Source: Primula veris (taxonomy: Eukaryota; Streptophyta; Magnoliopsida; Ericales; Primulaceae). Taken from it: a stretch of 64,000 nt of DNA. Made by a program: the position numbers and the translations under genes. The first letter of the stretch is position 1. Each line of letters begins with the position of its first letter. The stretch lies in the NCBI GenBank assembly GCA_963682055.1, contig OY821746.1, positions 8,653,992 through 8,717,991 of the forward strand, in the 5' to 3' direction. Below are positions 14,520 to 25,200 of the stretch, in pieces. Below the pieces are notes generated by a model. The model was not told the origin of the DNA. It searched no databases and saw only the letters and a list, made by a program, of their open reading frames with translations.

Positions 14520-14722
14520 CCTCGCCCTTTTTCTTTTCTTTTTATTTCTCTCAGTTTCCCTCATTTCTTTGTTTTCTTCTTATCTGTTTTTCTTTATCTT
14601 CTTATTTGTTTTTCTTTTTCTTCCTCTTCCTTTCCTTTCATCTTCTTTCCCATCACTCTTTTTCTTTTCCGTTTAATACTTTGTTCTCTTCTTTTTCTTT
14701 TCTCCTTTTTCTCTTCTTCTGC
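14520..14722 (+). repeat. Polypyrimidine tract after gene c (left)
   Basis: About 200 bases almost only C and T on the plus strand, purine-rich in the sense of the element's genomic RNA. The right element has the counterpart at 45229-45516. Confidence 0.75.
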
Positions 14723-15200
14723 ACCACTACGATGTAACAATCAACCCTGTGATCCTAAGGGTTTTGTTACTTCTAGGGTTTTTGTCGTTTTTCATTTGCC
14801 TCTTTTTTTTTTACTTCTTCTTTATGTTCCTCTTCATCTTTTTCTTCCTCTTCCCCATCGCCGTCAGCTCGCTTGGCCTGCTGATACAGTCGATCTTCTT
14901 TGTATGATCTTTTGTAATAGATTTTCTCAGATGTAATAGATATTTTTCTCGGATGTAATAGATATTTTTCTCGGATGTAATTGATTTCCTTTTTGATGTC
15001 CTCTGATGTAATGAACAGTGATGTATCCCATCTTATTAATGAAAATTATATTTGCCCCTTTATCTTGTACTTCTTTTTATGTTGCACTTGTATCTTTGTC
15101 GTTTTTCTGAAATCTGGATCTTTGAATATCTCGTCTTTATTTCCTGTCGAACTATGATCTCAGATGACTGTAGACCTATCCCCAGCATTGTCAATCATAG
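14723..15200 (+). other. Spacer between genes c and d with GTAATAGATATTTTTCTC repeats
   Basis: Three imperfect copies of a ~24-bp unit TCTCGGATGTAATAGATATT at about 14912-14990. The right element has an expanded set of the same TATTACATC units at 44835-44985. No ORF. Confidence 0.6.
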
Positions 15201-15325
15201 GTGCATGCTCCCAAGCAGGGTTGGATAATATGCATGTTCCCAAGTAATGTCAGGAAATATGCATGCTCCCTACGTATGTCAGGAAATATACATGTTCCCA
15301 AGCATTGTCAGACAATATCACATTA
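15195..15325 (+). repeat. Direct repeats upstream of antisense gene d (left)
   Basis: Four imperfect units of about 33 bp with core GTCAGGAAATATGCATG-TCCCAAG. They lie just before the TATA box of gene d. The right element keeps three units at about 44570-44645. Confidence 0.7.
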
Positions 15326-15334
15326 TCCTTGCTC

Positions 15335-15342
15335 TATAAATA
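15335..15342 (+). promoter_or_regulatory. TATA box of antisense gene d (left)
   Basis: TATAAATA 101 bases before the ATG; the right copy has TATAAGTA about 96 bases before its ATG. Confidence 0.6.
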
Positions 15343-15435
15343 CTCTTCAATCTTTCTTTAGAATATATCTTTTTTCATACTGTGTTTGCTTCTCTTTCAT
15401 CTCTCATCTCCTTCTGTATAAAAATAACTTTCCTA

Positions 15436-15924
15436 ATGTCTGAGCCCGTGGTGAGATATCATGCTCAGATGAAGAACTTGGATGCTGAGGTATCTCGGGT
15501 CCGTCATAGAATGGCTAAGCTTGAGAAGGAGTACGGTGTCCTGGCTCTGAGTTTGTATAACTCACACCCCGAGGAGATAATTAAATGGACAGAGATCTCG
15601 GCCTTGGGTCGTGAACTTGACCACCTATTAGTGCGTAGGAACACTCTGGCCAACTCCTGGTATGAAGCCGAGGATATTTGGGATCATGCTCAGAATGAGT
15701 TTGATAACTCCCCTCAAGGCCTCGCTGGTATGACTGTTAAAAATGCTCGGCTTAAAAAACAAGTTACTGCCCTTATTGGTGAGAATGCATACCTTACCCG
15801 GGAGAATGAATGCTTGGTCGTTATGAATGACTCATATGAAGCTCGGTTAACTAGCTCTGCTCGGGAGACTGCCTCTCGATCTGGCAGTTCTGTTATCCCC
15901 CCCACTGATCCTTGGTTAGATTAG
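15436..15924 (+). CDS. Antisense gene d (left copy), coiled-coil protein, intact
   Basis: 162 residues, function unknown. The start MSEPVVRYHAQMKNLDAEVS is set by agreement with the right copy (43957-44436). Two helical stretches are visible, RVRHRMAKLEKEYGVLALSL and KNARLKKQVTALIGENAYL, separated by a conserved block WTEISALGRELDHLL...ANSWYEAEDIWDHAQ. The C-terminus RSGSSVIPPTDP is conserved. Upstream direct repeats and a TATA box form its promoter region. It reads opposite to gag-pol. Open in both elements. Confidence 0.72.
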   Translation: MSEPVVRYHAQMKNLDAEVSRVRHRMAKLEKEYGVLALSLYNSHPEEIIKWTEISALGRELDHLLVRRNTLANSWYEAEDIWDHAQNEFDNSPQGLAGMTVKNARLKKQVTALIGENAYLTRENECLVVMNDSYEARLTSSARETASRSGSSVIPPTDPWLD

Positions 15925-16057
15925 TCTATTTTTCTGATGTATTTTCCGTTTTGGAACTTATATTTGAACAGTTGTATCTTTGCGTATTTTGCGCCTTTGT
16001 CTTGTGAACCGTTGCAACGCCTCGTACTTTGAGCCTTTTTGTAATCTTGAACTTCTT

Positions 16058-16065
16058 TATAAATG
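16058..16065 (+). promoter_or_regulatory. TATA box of antisense gene e (left)
   Basis: TATAAATG 83 bases before the ATG; the right copy has the same sequence at the same 83-base spacing. Confidence 0.65.
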
Positions 16066-16140
16066 CTCCCTATTGCCTGTACTTCATTATCCAATCTCCT
16101 TTTCTCTCTCCTGTTTCTTCTAATCTTGCTTTTGTTTGAG

Positions 16141-16503
16141 ATGGCTCCCATTACTAGATCTGCCTCTAAAAAGAAAGCTCTTCTTGAAGAGGAGCCTACC
16201 TTCTTGCTACCCCGTCCCCCTGGTTTCGGGGAAGAGGATTTAACTCCTCTTCAGCTAAAAGAAATTGAGATGTCGTGGCTGAAGCATGATCTTAAGTGCG
16301 CTCAGACCGAAATGAGGCGATTCAAACAGTATTGGCAGGAGGAGAGTGCTGCTCGTTTTGAAGCCGAGCAGAAGTGCAAGTCTCAATCTCATTCTCTAAA
16401 ACAAGTGGAGATTGGCATTTCTCATTTGATTAGGGAAAAAGAGCGTCTGGAGGAGCTCTTGGCGAAGAAGGATGCCGATATGGGGGGTAGTTCGAAGAAG
16501 TAG
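16141..16503 (+). CDS. Antisense gene e (left copy), best-conserved small antisense protein, intact
   Basis: 120 residues, function unknown; same length as the right copy (43362-43724). The basic N-terminus MAPITRSASKKKAL resembles a nuclear-localisation stretch. It is followed by the strongly conserved EEEPTFLLPRPPGFGEEDLT and LQLKEIEMSWLKHDL, then a coiled coil (LIREKERLEELLAKKD). Conservation across the first 60 residues is nearly complete between elements whose LTRs have diverged considerably. AATAAA follows at about 16568. Confidence 0.75.
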   Translation: MAPITRSASKKKALLEEEPTFLLPRPPGFGEEDLTPLQLKEIEMSWLKHDLKCAQTEMRRFKQYWQEESAARFEAEQKCKSQSHSLKQVEIGISHLIREKERLEELLAKKDADMGGSSKK

Positions 16504-17234
16504 GGTTGGGTGTATTTATTGTAAACTTTTCTTTTCCTGTTGTATCGTTTGTTCCCCCTTTTGTGGATGAATAAAATTTCTGTTTTGCAATTTGATCCTG
16601 TCTATTTTATTTTGTATCTGCTTTGCCTCTATGTTTATATTATTCGATGCATCTTGGTACCGAACACTGAGCATGGTGCACCGTGGTTATCCCCCCGGAG
16701 AGCGTTGTTAGGCTTGATGCTTAAATGCCGTCGAGCTATGAACGGTCTCCGCCCACCATGTTCGGTGAGCTATTCGGGTAGGACACGATTTGGTGTCGAG
16801 GGACTTAATCGGAGGACATACTCGGTTGGGTAATGTTGGTAGCGTATGTTGGAAGCTTTTCGTGGTAGGGTCCACTGGCCGTTTATTTGGGTGTAATGAT
16901 GTGAAGTGTCTTGGGTAGTGGGATACACTATCTGACGTGGCAAGATCTGGAGCCTTGATTTGCTGATATAGCAGCAGTTGGGGATTTTTCTGTGGTTGGA
17001 AAAAAGGTGAACCTCTGTCACACGAAAAGGCGGTTCTTATTTTATTCTTTTTGTAGTTCCACTCCTTTTTAACTGTGCCAAATAATCCCTTTAGCTTTTT
17101 ACCTCATAATTTGTTGAAAAAATATCTCTTATCTTCTCTCTCTAGGATTTGTTCTTCCCGCCAAAAATTTGCTGCCTCTCTATCTAGGGTTTGTCGAGAG
17201 ATTTGCTGCCGCTTTCCCGTTCGTGTTCTCGAAT
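16504..17234 (+). promoter_or_regulatory. Conserved leader/promoter region of antisense gene f (left)
   Basis: No ORF. It is alignable with 42628-43330 of the right element, including CCCCCCGGAGAGCGTTGTTAG, TTTCGTGGTAGGGTCCACTG and TTTATTTGGGTGTAATGATG. Conserved noncoding sequence upstream of a conserved spliced gene suggests its promoter and 5' UTR. No clear TATA box was found. Confidence 0.5.
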
Positions 17235-19876
17235 ATGACTGTAAGTGTTTTTGAAATATCTGTATGTGATAAATTGTTGTGGTCATGTATGTGGCGTTGA
17301 TATGTGGTCGTGTTTGCCTATATATGTTTAGTTAGGAGGTTGATTGGTAGTGTGCATTTATGTATAGGATTTTTGTTGCATCGAAAAACTTTTGGGTTTC
17401 TGGTAATTGGGGGGGGGGTCTCATCGTGTGATTTGTTTGTCGTTAGTATACTGATTGAAATTTTGATGATGTTTGGAGGGGGTATTTGTGTGTGGTTAGT
17501 ATACTGATTGAAATTTTAATGATGTTTGGATAGGAAATTCTGACCCAATGCTTGGCCTAAGTTGGCCCATTTGTGGAAAAGGACTTTAAGAAGCTCGCCG
17601 GGATACCCGACGACATACACATTCGGCTGCCAGTCTCCGATGAGGAGGTAATGGGATTCGTTGCTGCCGGAGAAGTAGCCGTACGATCCTCATCATTTTT
17701 TACTGGGGGTCTTAGACTTCCGTTCACTGCGTGGACAGCTTCGTTCTTCGAGGCCATCCAGATCGCGCCGGCCCAACTAGCCCTGAATGGTTACCGTACC
17801 CTGAACGGTATTCAAAGGTTGTCGGAGTTGGCCGGGATACCTATCGAACTAAAAGATGTGTTCGGGGTCTACAGTTTGAGTTTTGATCGGCGCAACACTT
17901 ATTTGAAGACCTTGCGCTCCTTCTCCCGACTTGTCATTGGTCTGCCGGACACGAATAAGGAGCATAACCTTGGTGTGGTGATTGCTTCCGGTGAGTGGGG
18001 TTGCGCTGGGCACCAGATTCCTGGGCCTGCTACCGCGGCTCCCGATATTCCAGACCTTGGCGCTCCCAACGTGGAAGCTCTAGTGGCTCTTTGGAATTGG
18101 TGGGGGCCGGGACCGACGAAGGATCCGGCGAGCCGTTCTGCTCCTATGCTGTTAGGTTACCCTGCGGGGCCAGTGACAAAGGGGAATCCTCCGCCCGAGA
18201 TCCCCAAAGAGCCCGAGGAGGAATTCCTAAAAGTTGTCAGGGCGCGAAGCGCTGCTCGGGGAGGGAAAAAGGCCGTTCGTTCTAAGCGCCGAGCATCTGA
18301 TCCCGTTACCGGGACAACGAAGAGGGCTAGGGGGATGGAGACATCGGTCACCGAGGAGGTTGCGGAAGTTGACACGGGTGTGGGGGTGGTGGCTTCTGCC
18401 CAAGGTGATACCACCGAGGATGCTTCTACCCATGCCGGTGTACGTGTTTTTAATTGTGATCCTGTTTCAGCTACTGACGTCTTCGTCACTTTAATTCTTG
18501 TTTGTTTTGTCTGATAATTCTCTTTTTCGTCGCTTTAATTGTCATCTTGTTTCAGCTACTGACTTCTTCTTTGGTGACCCTTGCTCTTGCCCGGTCTATG
18601 GGTATTATTGTGTTTCAGGGGTCGTTCGACAACATATTCGGACATATCAACCTCCTGGTGAACATGGGCGAGGATATGATGACCCTGACGGTCGTCTCAC
18701 TTATCCGTACCGAGGACCCAATAGACCTACCGGTATGCTCGCCCATCCGTATTGAGGAGATGAGCGAGCATAGGGCCCCTGAGACTGGTCCTTCAGAGGA
18801 GGTGAGGGAAGAAGTGGAGGTTATGGTGGGTGGCGAGGATGAGGTTCTTGAGGAACCTGAGAAGGTGTTGGTGGACGGGGTGGCGATGACCCGTTATATT
18901 GACAGGTGGGGGGGTAAATTGTTAGAGCAACCCCGTGTCTTGAGGATGGGGTATACTGCTCTTAAACCCCTCGTTGTCAAGGATGCCGAGAAGATAACTG
19001 TTCTTCCTGCAATGTCGGTTATAGATCATGCCAGTACTGATGCGCTTCGGGTATGTTACGTACGTATTTTGTTATATAGGTCGTGATGCTTTTATTTTGG
19101 CTGGTGTCTGACGTTTCTAAATACAGGTTTTCATGGATATCGTGGTGTTAAGGGATCAGCTGTCAGCACTAGAGGCTGAGAAAGAGAAGATGGCCGAGGA
19201 TAAAGCTCAGCAAGTTAAGTTGATCTCCGAGCTAGAGGCAGAGAAGGAGAAGCTGATGGCCGAAAGCAAAATAATGGCTGAAGACAAAGCCCAGATGGCT
19301 AGGTTGGTCGCCGAGCTAGAGGCGGAGAAAGAGAAGCTGATGGCCGAAAGCAAGATAACGGCCAAGGAGAAAACCCAGATGGCTAAGTTGGCCTCTGATA
19401 ATGAGAAGTTGGTGGGAGACAACTTACGCCTGACTGAGGAATTCGAAAAGTTGGGGGCCGAAAAAGAGGAGTGGGACGAGAAACACGACCTTTTGGAAGC
19501 TGATAATTTGCTCATGGCAGAGGATGTAACGGCCGGAACATCCGAGGTGGCTGCCCTGAAAGTGGCGCACGCGGAGGATAGGGCAAAGCTCGCAATGATG
19601 GCTAACTTCTCCGTCTTCTGTGCCCATGTTCGGGCTCTAAACTTTGCGAAGGTTCCGTTATCGGACCGGGCGTGGTTGGAGTTGGTTTATCCTTGTCCGC
19701 AAGGTGCACCTCCTAAACCGCAGGATTGGGCCAATCTTTGAGATGAGGAACTCCCACGGCTGCCGGGACATACTACTTCGACGGCCCTCCATCCCCATTC
19801 CGGGTCGGCTCCATTGACTCCTCGGTCTGCTGCTGCCGTGACTCCCTCACCCGCATCCCCTCAGGTGGAGCCTTGA
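17235..19876 (+). pseudogene. Antisense gene f (left copy), four-exon spliced gene with a gypsy-type transposon-protein-like domain; two nonsense codons
   Basis: Exons 17235-17240 (ATGACT, donor GTAAGTG), 17534-18439 (906 nt), 18556-19050 and 19127-19876; every border is GT/AG and mirrored in the right element. Exon 2 carries the globular part (RLPVSDEEVMGF, FFTGGLRLPFTAW, APAQLALNGYRTLNG), which resembles the plant 'putative gypsy type transposon' family (Transposase_28-like) found in Ty3/gypsy extra ORFs; that match is from memory. Exon 4 is a long coiled coil with two copies of an ELEAEKEKLMAESKI unit, ending in a conserved block (FCAHVRALNF, LVYPCP). Two in-frame stops, at 17558-17560 and 19739-19741, both at codons that are open in the right copy. 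Enzymatic activity is not suggested. Confidence 0.65.
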
Positions 19877-20079
19877 CCATTTTCTTGTAGTATTTTCTTT
19901 GCATCTTAGCGTAAAGTCTTTTGGTACCCGAATTGTGGATCTCTTTTGTAACTATAAAGATATGCTTTTGGGAAGTGATAATATAGGTGCTACGTTTTCT
20001 CTCTGTTTGGCTTTCCTGGTTAATTTCCTTGTTTGTGGGGGTTTGTCTTTTGAAGGGTATAAAAACAAAATCTTGTCAG
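19865..20079 (+). other. Possible intron joining genes f and g (left)
   Basis: CAG|GTGGAG four codons before the f stop and TTGTCAG|GTACC before g would join f to g in frame. The same sites, in the same phase, exist in the right element (39906-40128). If used, f and g form one protein; if not, f ends at 19876. Inference only. Confidence 0.35.
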
Positions 20080-20100
20080 GTACCTGTCAACCCCATTGCC

Positions 20101-20673
20101 ATGGTGGTCTGTACCTCGCCTAGTCATAGCGTAGGCGATGTTATAGATGGTCTTGAAAGATCTAAGGCGTCCCTAACTGCCGAATTGAAGTCTGCGCGTC
20201 ATGAAATCGAGGGGCTGAACGTTCATATTTCGAACTTGTCGATTCGATTACGGGACTTGGGAGATAATTTCAGCAAGAAGACCGCGTATTATACGGCAAA
20301 CAAGGGTAAATCAAAAGAGCTTCTTGGTGCACTTCGACATTCTCATGATGAAGCCCGAGGCCGTGTGACGAGCTTGAACTTGGTTTTAGGGGCTGTTTTC
20401 GAAGACGCAGGCCTGCTACTATCCTTCGCCAAAGCGTATTGGGCCCGAGTCCGTGCTTTAGAGGTGATTGACCATGTAAAAGGGATGCGTGGTGTTGCCC
20501 GGGCTGAACACATGGTTGATGCGATGGCCGGGGTAACAGAGACCACGGCTGCCTTGAACCGAATTGGTGCGGTCGTGCAGAAACGTTTGGGGATGCAAAT
20601 CGCTTCACTGCGAGACATTCATTTTGCTGATGTCGTAGAGACCTCAGCGTCTGTCGATGGGTTATCGGACTAA
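20101..20673 (+). CDS. Antisense gene g (left copy), helical protein, intact
   Basis: 190 residues from the conserved ATG (MVVCTSPSHSVGDVIDGLER), the same length as the right copy. Function unknown. A coiled coil (SARHEIEGLNVHISNLSIRL) is followed by a highly conserved alpha-helical region (TSLNLVLGAVFEDAGLLLSF, AKAYWARVRALEV) and the ending FADVVETSASVDGLSD. A conserved splice acceptor lies 21 bases before the ATG in both elements, so this may be a downstream exon of gene f rather than an independent gene. Confidence 0.68.
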   Translation: MVVCTSPSHSVGDVIDGLERSKASLTAELKSARHEIEGLNVHISNLSIRLRDLGDNFSKKTAYYTANKGKSKELLGALRHSHDEARGRVTSLNLVLGAVFEDAGLLLSFAKAYWARVRALEVIDHVKGMRGVARAEHMVDAMAGVTETTAALNRIGAVVQKRLGMQIASLRDIHFADVVETSASVDGLSD

Positions 20674-20814
20674 TGATTGAGTAGCTTGTTTTGTCGCTTT
20701 TCTTGTAGCTTGTATAAAAATATGCGTTTTGCTATTTCGGTTTTTTCGTTTCTCACTGATGAATATTCATATCTGCCCTTTCTTCCTCGTTTTTTTTTAT
20801 AGGCGCATGTTACT

Positions 20815-21447
20815 ATGTCGCACTAGACTGGTTCTCCATGCCTAGTTAGTCCGGGGTTAGGACCTACTGGGGTTGCCCGGGACGAGGTCTCATCTGGTGC
20901 GGCTAGTGAAGTGCACGCCAACTGGCCTTACATCGTTTTAATGGGCAAATACGTCGAAATGCGCGATCAGTATGCCCGACTTAGGTCCAAGTTGAAAACC
21001 CAAGCGTCTTCTTTTCGGGAATATGTTCATCATGCCGAGCATGTTGTTGAGGTTCAGGAGCGTCGTTTAGATCGATATTGGCGCGTAAAGGAAAAATACC
21101 TCGGTAAACTGAAATCGTTGGTTACCCAAGCCAATATGTTGGTGAAGTATTTCCGTCTGTCCCGATCCAGATACGATGCTTCTGCGGCTATGATCAAAGC
21201 TCGTAAGCTTCCCTTCGACGATGCTCGTCGTAAAGCGGCCTCGGACGCTCACGAGATCGCTAGAGGAGCCGAGTTCTCCGCGCGGCTTAAGACGCTGACA
21301 TGCGTTGGTGCTCATACGACCAACTTTGATGCCCTCATTTCTGAGGAGCGTTTTGATGGCGAGGAGACCGATGGGGATACGGCAACGGATGACGAAGAAG
21401 TCAAGCTTGGTCAATTGCCATCATGTTCCTCATGTAGTAGTTCTTAA
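20815..21447 (+). pseudogene. Antisense gene h (left copy), coiled-coil protein, early nonsense codon
   Basis: About 210 codons. It starts MSH, then a TAG at 20824-20826 where the right copy has a sense codon; afterwards open to the stop at 21445-21447. A helical core (ARLRSKLKTQASSFREYV, YWRVKEKYLGKLKSL) leads to a conserved acidic tail with ...CSSCSSS. A conserved acceptor TTTTATAG precedes it in both elements, so it too may be a 3' exon. It is the last antisense gene before the tandem array and converges with pol. Translation from an internal Met (20941) is possible. Confidence 0.6.
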
Positions 21448-21730
21448 ATCCATTTCTTTATTGCTGGTTGTATCTTGTTGCCTCCGTAATGCGGGTGAGA
21501 ACTATTTGCTTTATTCTTTTATTCATGCGTTGGATTGTTTTATTGTCATGTTGTTTCCTTTGATGAGATTGCTATTCCTTTGTTTTCTGTGCTGGGTATT
21601 TGATCGCCTTCGTTTTATTGTCGCGTTGCTATTTCCTTTGATTCTTTTATTTCCTGCATTATTCTTCTAGTTTCTTTTCTGCCTTTGATCCTTGCTCATT
21701 GGATCAGTTGGTACCTGCATATATTTTGAG

Positions 21731-22177
21731 TATTCCTAGGCATTCTTTTAGACACATCATGTTGGGAATTTCATAGTATTCCTAGGCACAAAAGCCGTTT
21801 GGGAATTTCACAGTATTCCTAGGCACAAAGGCCGTTTGGGAATTTCATAGTATTTCTAGGCACAAAGGCCGTTTGGGAATTTCATAGTATTCCTAGGCAC
21901 GTCTGCCGTTAGGGAATTTCATAGTATTCCTAGGCACAAAGGCCGTTTGGGAATTTCATAGTATTCCTAGGCACAAAGCGTTTGGGAATTTCATAGTATT
22001 CCTAGGCACAAAGGCCGTTTGGGAATTTCATAGTATTCCTAGGCACAAAGGCCGTTTGGGAATTTCATAGTATTCCTAGGCACAAAGGCCATTTGGGAAT
22101 TTCGTAGTATTCCTAGGCACAAAGGCCGTTTGGGAATTTCATAGTATTCCTAGGCACAAAGGCCGTTTGGGAATTTC
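21731..22177. repeat. 37-bp tandem array between pol and the antisense genes (left)
   Basis: About 12 units of consensus GTATTCCTAGGCACAAAGGC plus CGTTTGGGAATTTCATA. The reverse complement shares AATACTATGAAATTCCCAA and GTGCCTAGG with the array of the right element, so it is a family feature although unit lengths differ. Confidence 0.92.
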
Positions 22178-22209
22178 TGCTGCACTCGTTAGACAACATG
22201 ATAAGATAA

Positions 22210-22219
22210 TTTATTTATT
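22210..22219 (-). terminator. Poly(A) signal after pol (left)
   Basis: Minus-strand AATAAATAAA about 65 bases past the pol stop. It lies before the tandem array, so a gag-pol mRNA could end here. Confidence 0.5.
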
Positions 22220-22283
22220 CAAAAGACAATGTCATTAAGTAAGAGAGGTAAGGTGGGACCTGTATTTGTACTGGCGAGACGGC

Positions 22284-25200
22284 CTATATGTAGTACTTCT
22301 TTAGGTTAGCCACATTCCAAGAATTTTTCTCCCCTCTGCTGTTTTTGAACATAACGCTTTTGAGTTTGTAGGTAACCGGGCTTGTTCTTTTGACGATCTC
22401 GTACGGTCCTTCCCAGGTAGGGCTCAATTTGCCATGTCTTTCATTGCGGGTATAGACCGTTACACGTCGTAGCACCAGTTCTCCTATCATGAATTCTTTG
22501 GACCCTTTGACTCTCTTGTCATAAGTTTGCTTCACGCTTTGTTGGTATTTCGCTAGGGTAAGGGATGCTATCTCTCGTTTTTCGTCTAGCATGTCGAGTT
22601 CTTCTCTCATTCTTTGTTCGTTGTCTCCCTGCTCGACTAAGGTCGTTCGTAGTGTGGGTAGCCCGATTTCCGTTGGTATGACGGCCTCGACGCCGTATGC
22701 TAACCTGAACGGGGTTTCCTTGGTGCCCGTCTTCGGTGTAGTTCGGCACGACCATAAGACGCTGAGTAGCCGCTCGGGCCATCTCTCCTTTGCTTGTTCG
22801 AGGGTTGTCTTGATGCCGTCTAGTATTGTTCGGTTTGACACTTCAGCTTGTCCGTTACCCTGTGGGTATGTCGGCGTCGAGTAGAATTTACGGATACCTA
22901 GTTCTTCATACCAGAGTTGTAGGTTAGCATCTTTGAACTGGGTTCCGTTGTCAGCGACAATAGCGTACGGTATACCAAACCTGGTGATGATGTATTTCCA
23001 GATGAATTGTTTGACGTTGCTGGCTTTGATTTCTCGGAGGGGTTTAGCTTCGACCCATTTGGTAAAATAATCCGTCGCAACGATCAGATATTCCACACTG
23101 CCAGGCGCTTTTGGGAGTTTACCGATCAAATCAATTGCCCATTGTGCAAACGGCCACGGAGCCGATACGGGGGACATCAGAGACGATGGGAGCCATGGTA
23201 TTTTGGCAAATCGTTGGCACTAGTCGCAACTTTGGACATATACATCGGCGTCTCGCTTGATATAGGGCCACCAATATCCTTGTGTGATAGCTTTGTTAGC
23301 AAGGGATCGTCCTTTGATGTGTGCTCCGCAAGATCCTTCGTGGATTTCCTCCAATACTGGCAGTTGCAGTTCGGGCCGGACGCACAGTAGGTGGGGTCCT
23401 CGGTAACTGGATTTGTACAGTTTGTCGTCGTCGGACAGCCAGAAACGAGGAGCCTTTCTCGTAATTTTCAGTGCTTTTATCTTATCTGCCGGGAGGGTTC
23501 CGTTTCGCAGATAGTGAATCATGTCGTCCATCCAACCTAGTTCGTATTGTACTGTCGTTACGCGGTCTATTCTTTTGGTTATGCTCGGGGTCGGCAGTAG
23601 TTCCAATGTGATCGACCGAGTGTCAGTTAATGTTAATGTCGAGGCTATGGTGGCCAAGGCGTCGGCATGGGCATTTTCGGTGCGATTGATTCTTATTAAT
23701 TCGCACTGTTCGAAGGTGGCCATCAAGCTTTGGACTTTCTCTTGGTAGAGAATCATTCTGTCATCTTTTGCTTGGTATTCGCCGATGGCTTGATTTACGA
23801 TCAGCATGGAGTCCGAACTCGCAATTAAGTGGGAGCATCCTAGCGATCAGGCAATGAGCATGCCGTTTATCATGGCTTCGTATTCCGCCTCATTGTTGGT
23901 AGCTCGGAAACCCAGTTTGATGATTTTCTCTATGATTGCTCCTTCGCTAGACTTGAGGACGATCCCTGCTCCCGAGCCGTCCTTGGTGGCTGATCCATCG
24001 ACATGTATTTGCCAGTGTGATTGTGGGGATATAGCTAACGGCTCATCATACCCTTTAGTGAATTCTGCGACGAAATCGGCCAAGACTTGTCCTTTTATGG
24101 CATGTCGGGGTGCGAATTCGATATGAAATTGGGATAGTTCGACCCCCTATGCGGCCACTCGGCCACTGATGTCCGTCCGTCGAAGTGATTCTTTGATATG
24201 AAATTTCGTGTATACTCGGACCTGGTGAGCTATGAAATAGTGCGGCAATTTCCTGGTAGCAACTACCAATGCCAAGCATAGCTTTTCTAATGGCAGGTAT
24301 CGGGTTTCGGTTTCAACCAGAATTTTGCTAACGAAATAGATCGGAAATTGTTCGCGGCCTTCTTCTCTTAGGATGACTGCGCTCACAGGTGTAGTGGAAA
24401 CTGCTAGGTAGCATGCCAGGATATCTCCTTTATTCGGCCTGACTAGCAGAGGCAGCGTCCTTAAGTATTCTTTGAGGCTGTTAAATGAAGCTTCACATTC
24501 CGGGTCCCACACGAATTTTCTATCCTTCTTGAGTGATTCAAAAAATGGCCGTCCCTTATCTGCGGATCGGCTGATGAATCTGCTCAGTGCAGCCATCATT
24601 CCCGTGAGCTCTTGCACCTGCTTCTTATTCTTGGGTGCGACCAGGTTCTGGAGAGCTGTGATCTGATCGGGATTAGCTTCTATTCCTCGTCGGCTGACCA
24701 TATGCCCCAAAAATTTTCCTTTGCTAATGCCGAATGCGCACTTGCTCGCGTTGAGCTTCAGTTTGTGCTCGCCCAACGTTTGGAAGACGTCCCTAATGTC
24801 TTGGAGATGGGATATGGCCTTTTCGCTTTTGACGACCATGTCATCGATGTATACCTCCATGGTCTTCCCTATATGCTCTCTGCATACATTCGTTATCATC
24901 CTTTGGTATGTTGCTCCCGCATTGCGTAAACCGAACGGCATTACCGTATAGCAATAGTTTCCCAAAGGCGATATGAATGACGTCTTTTCTTGATCCTCAT
25001 GGGCGAGGGGGATTTGGTGGTACCCTGAGTATGCGTCGAGGAAGGTCATCCGTTCTGCTCCCGCTGTGGCATCCACCAGTTGATCAATCCTTGGGAGGGG
25101 AAAATGTTCCCTCGGACAGGCTTTGTTAAGATTGGTGAAGTCTATACAGACTCTCTCCTTTCCGTTCTTTTTAGGAACGATGACCGGATTGGATAACCAC

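Noticed and set aside
18157..18489. Minus-strand ORFs over antisense gene f exon 2
   Set aside because: Frame shadows of a GC-richer coding exon; not conserved at the matching place in the right element.
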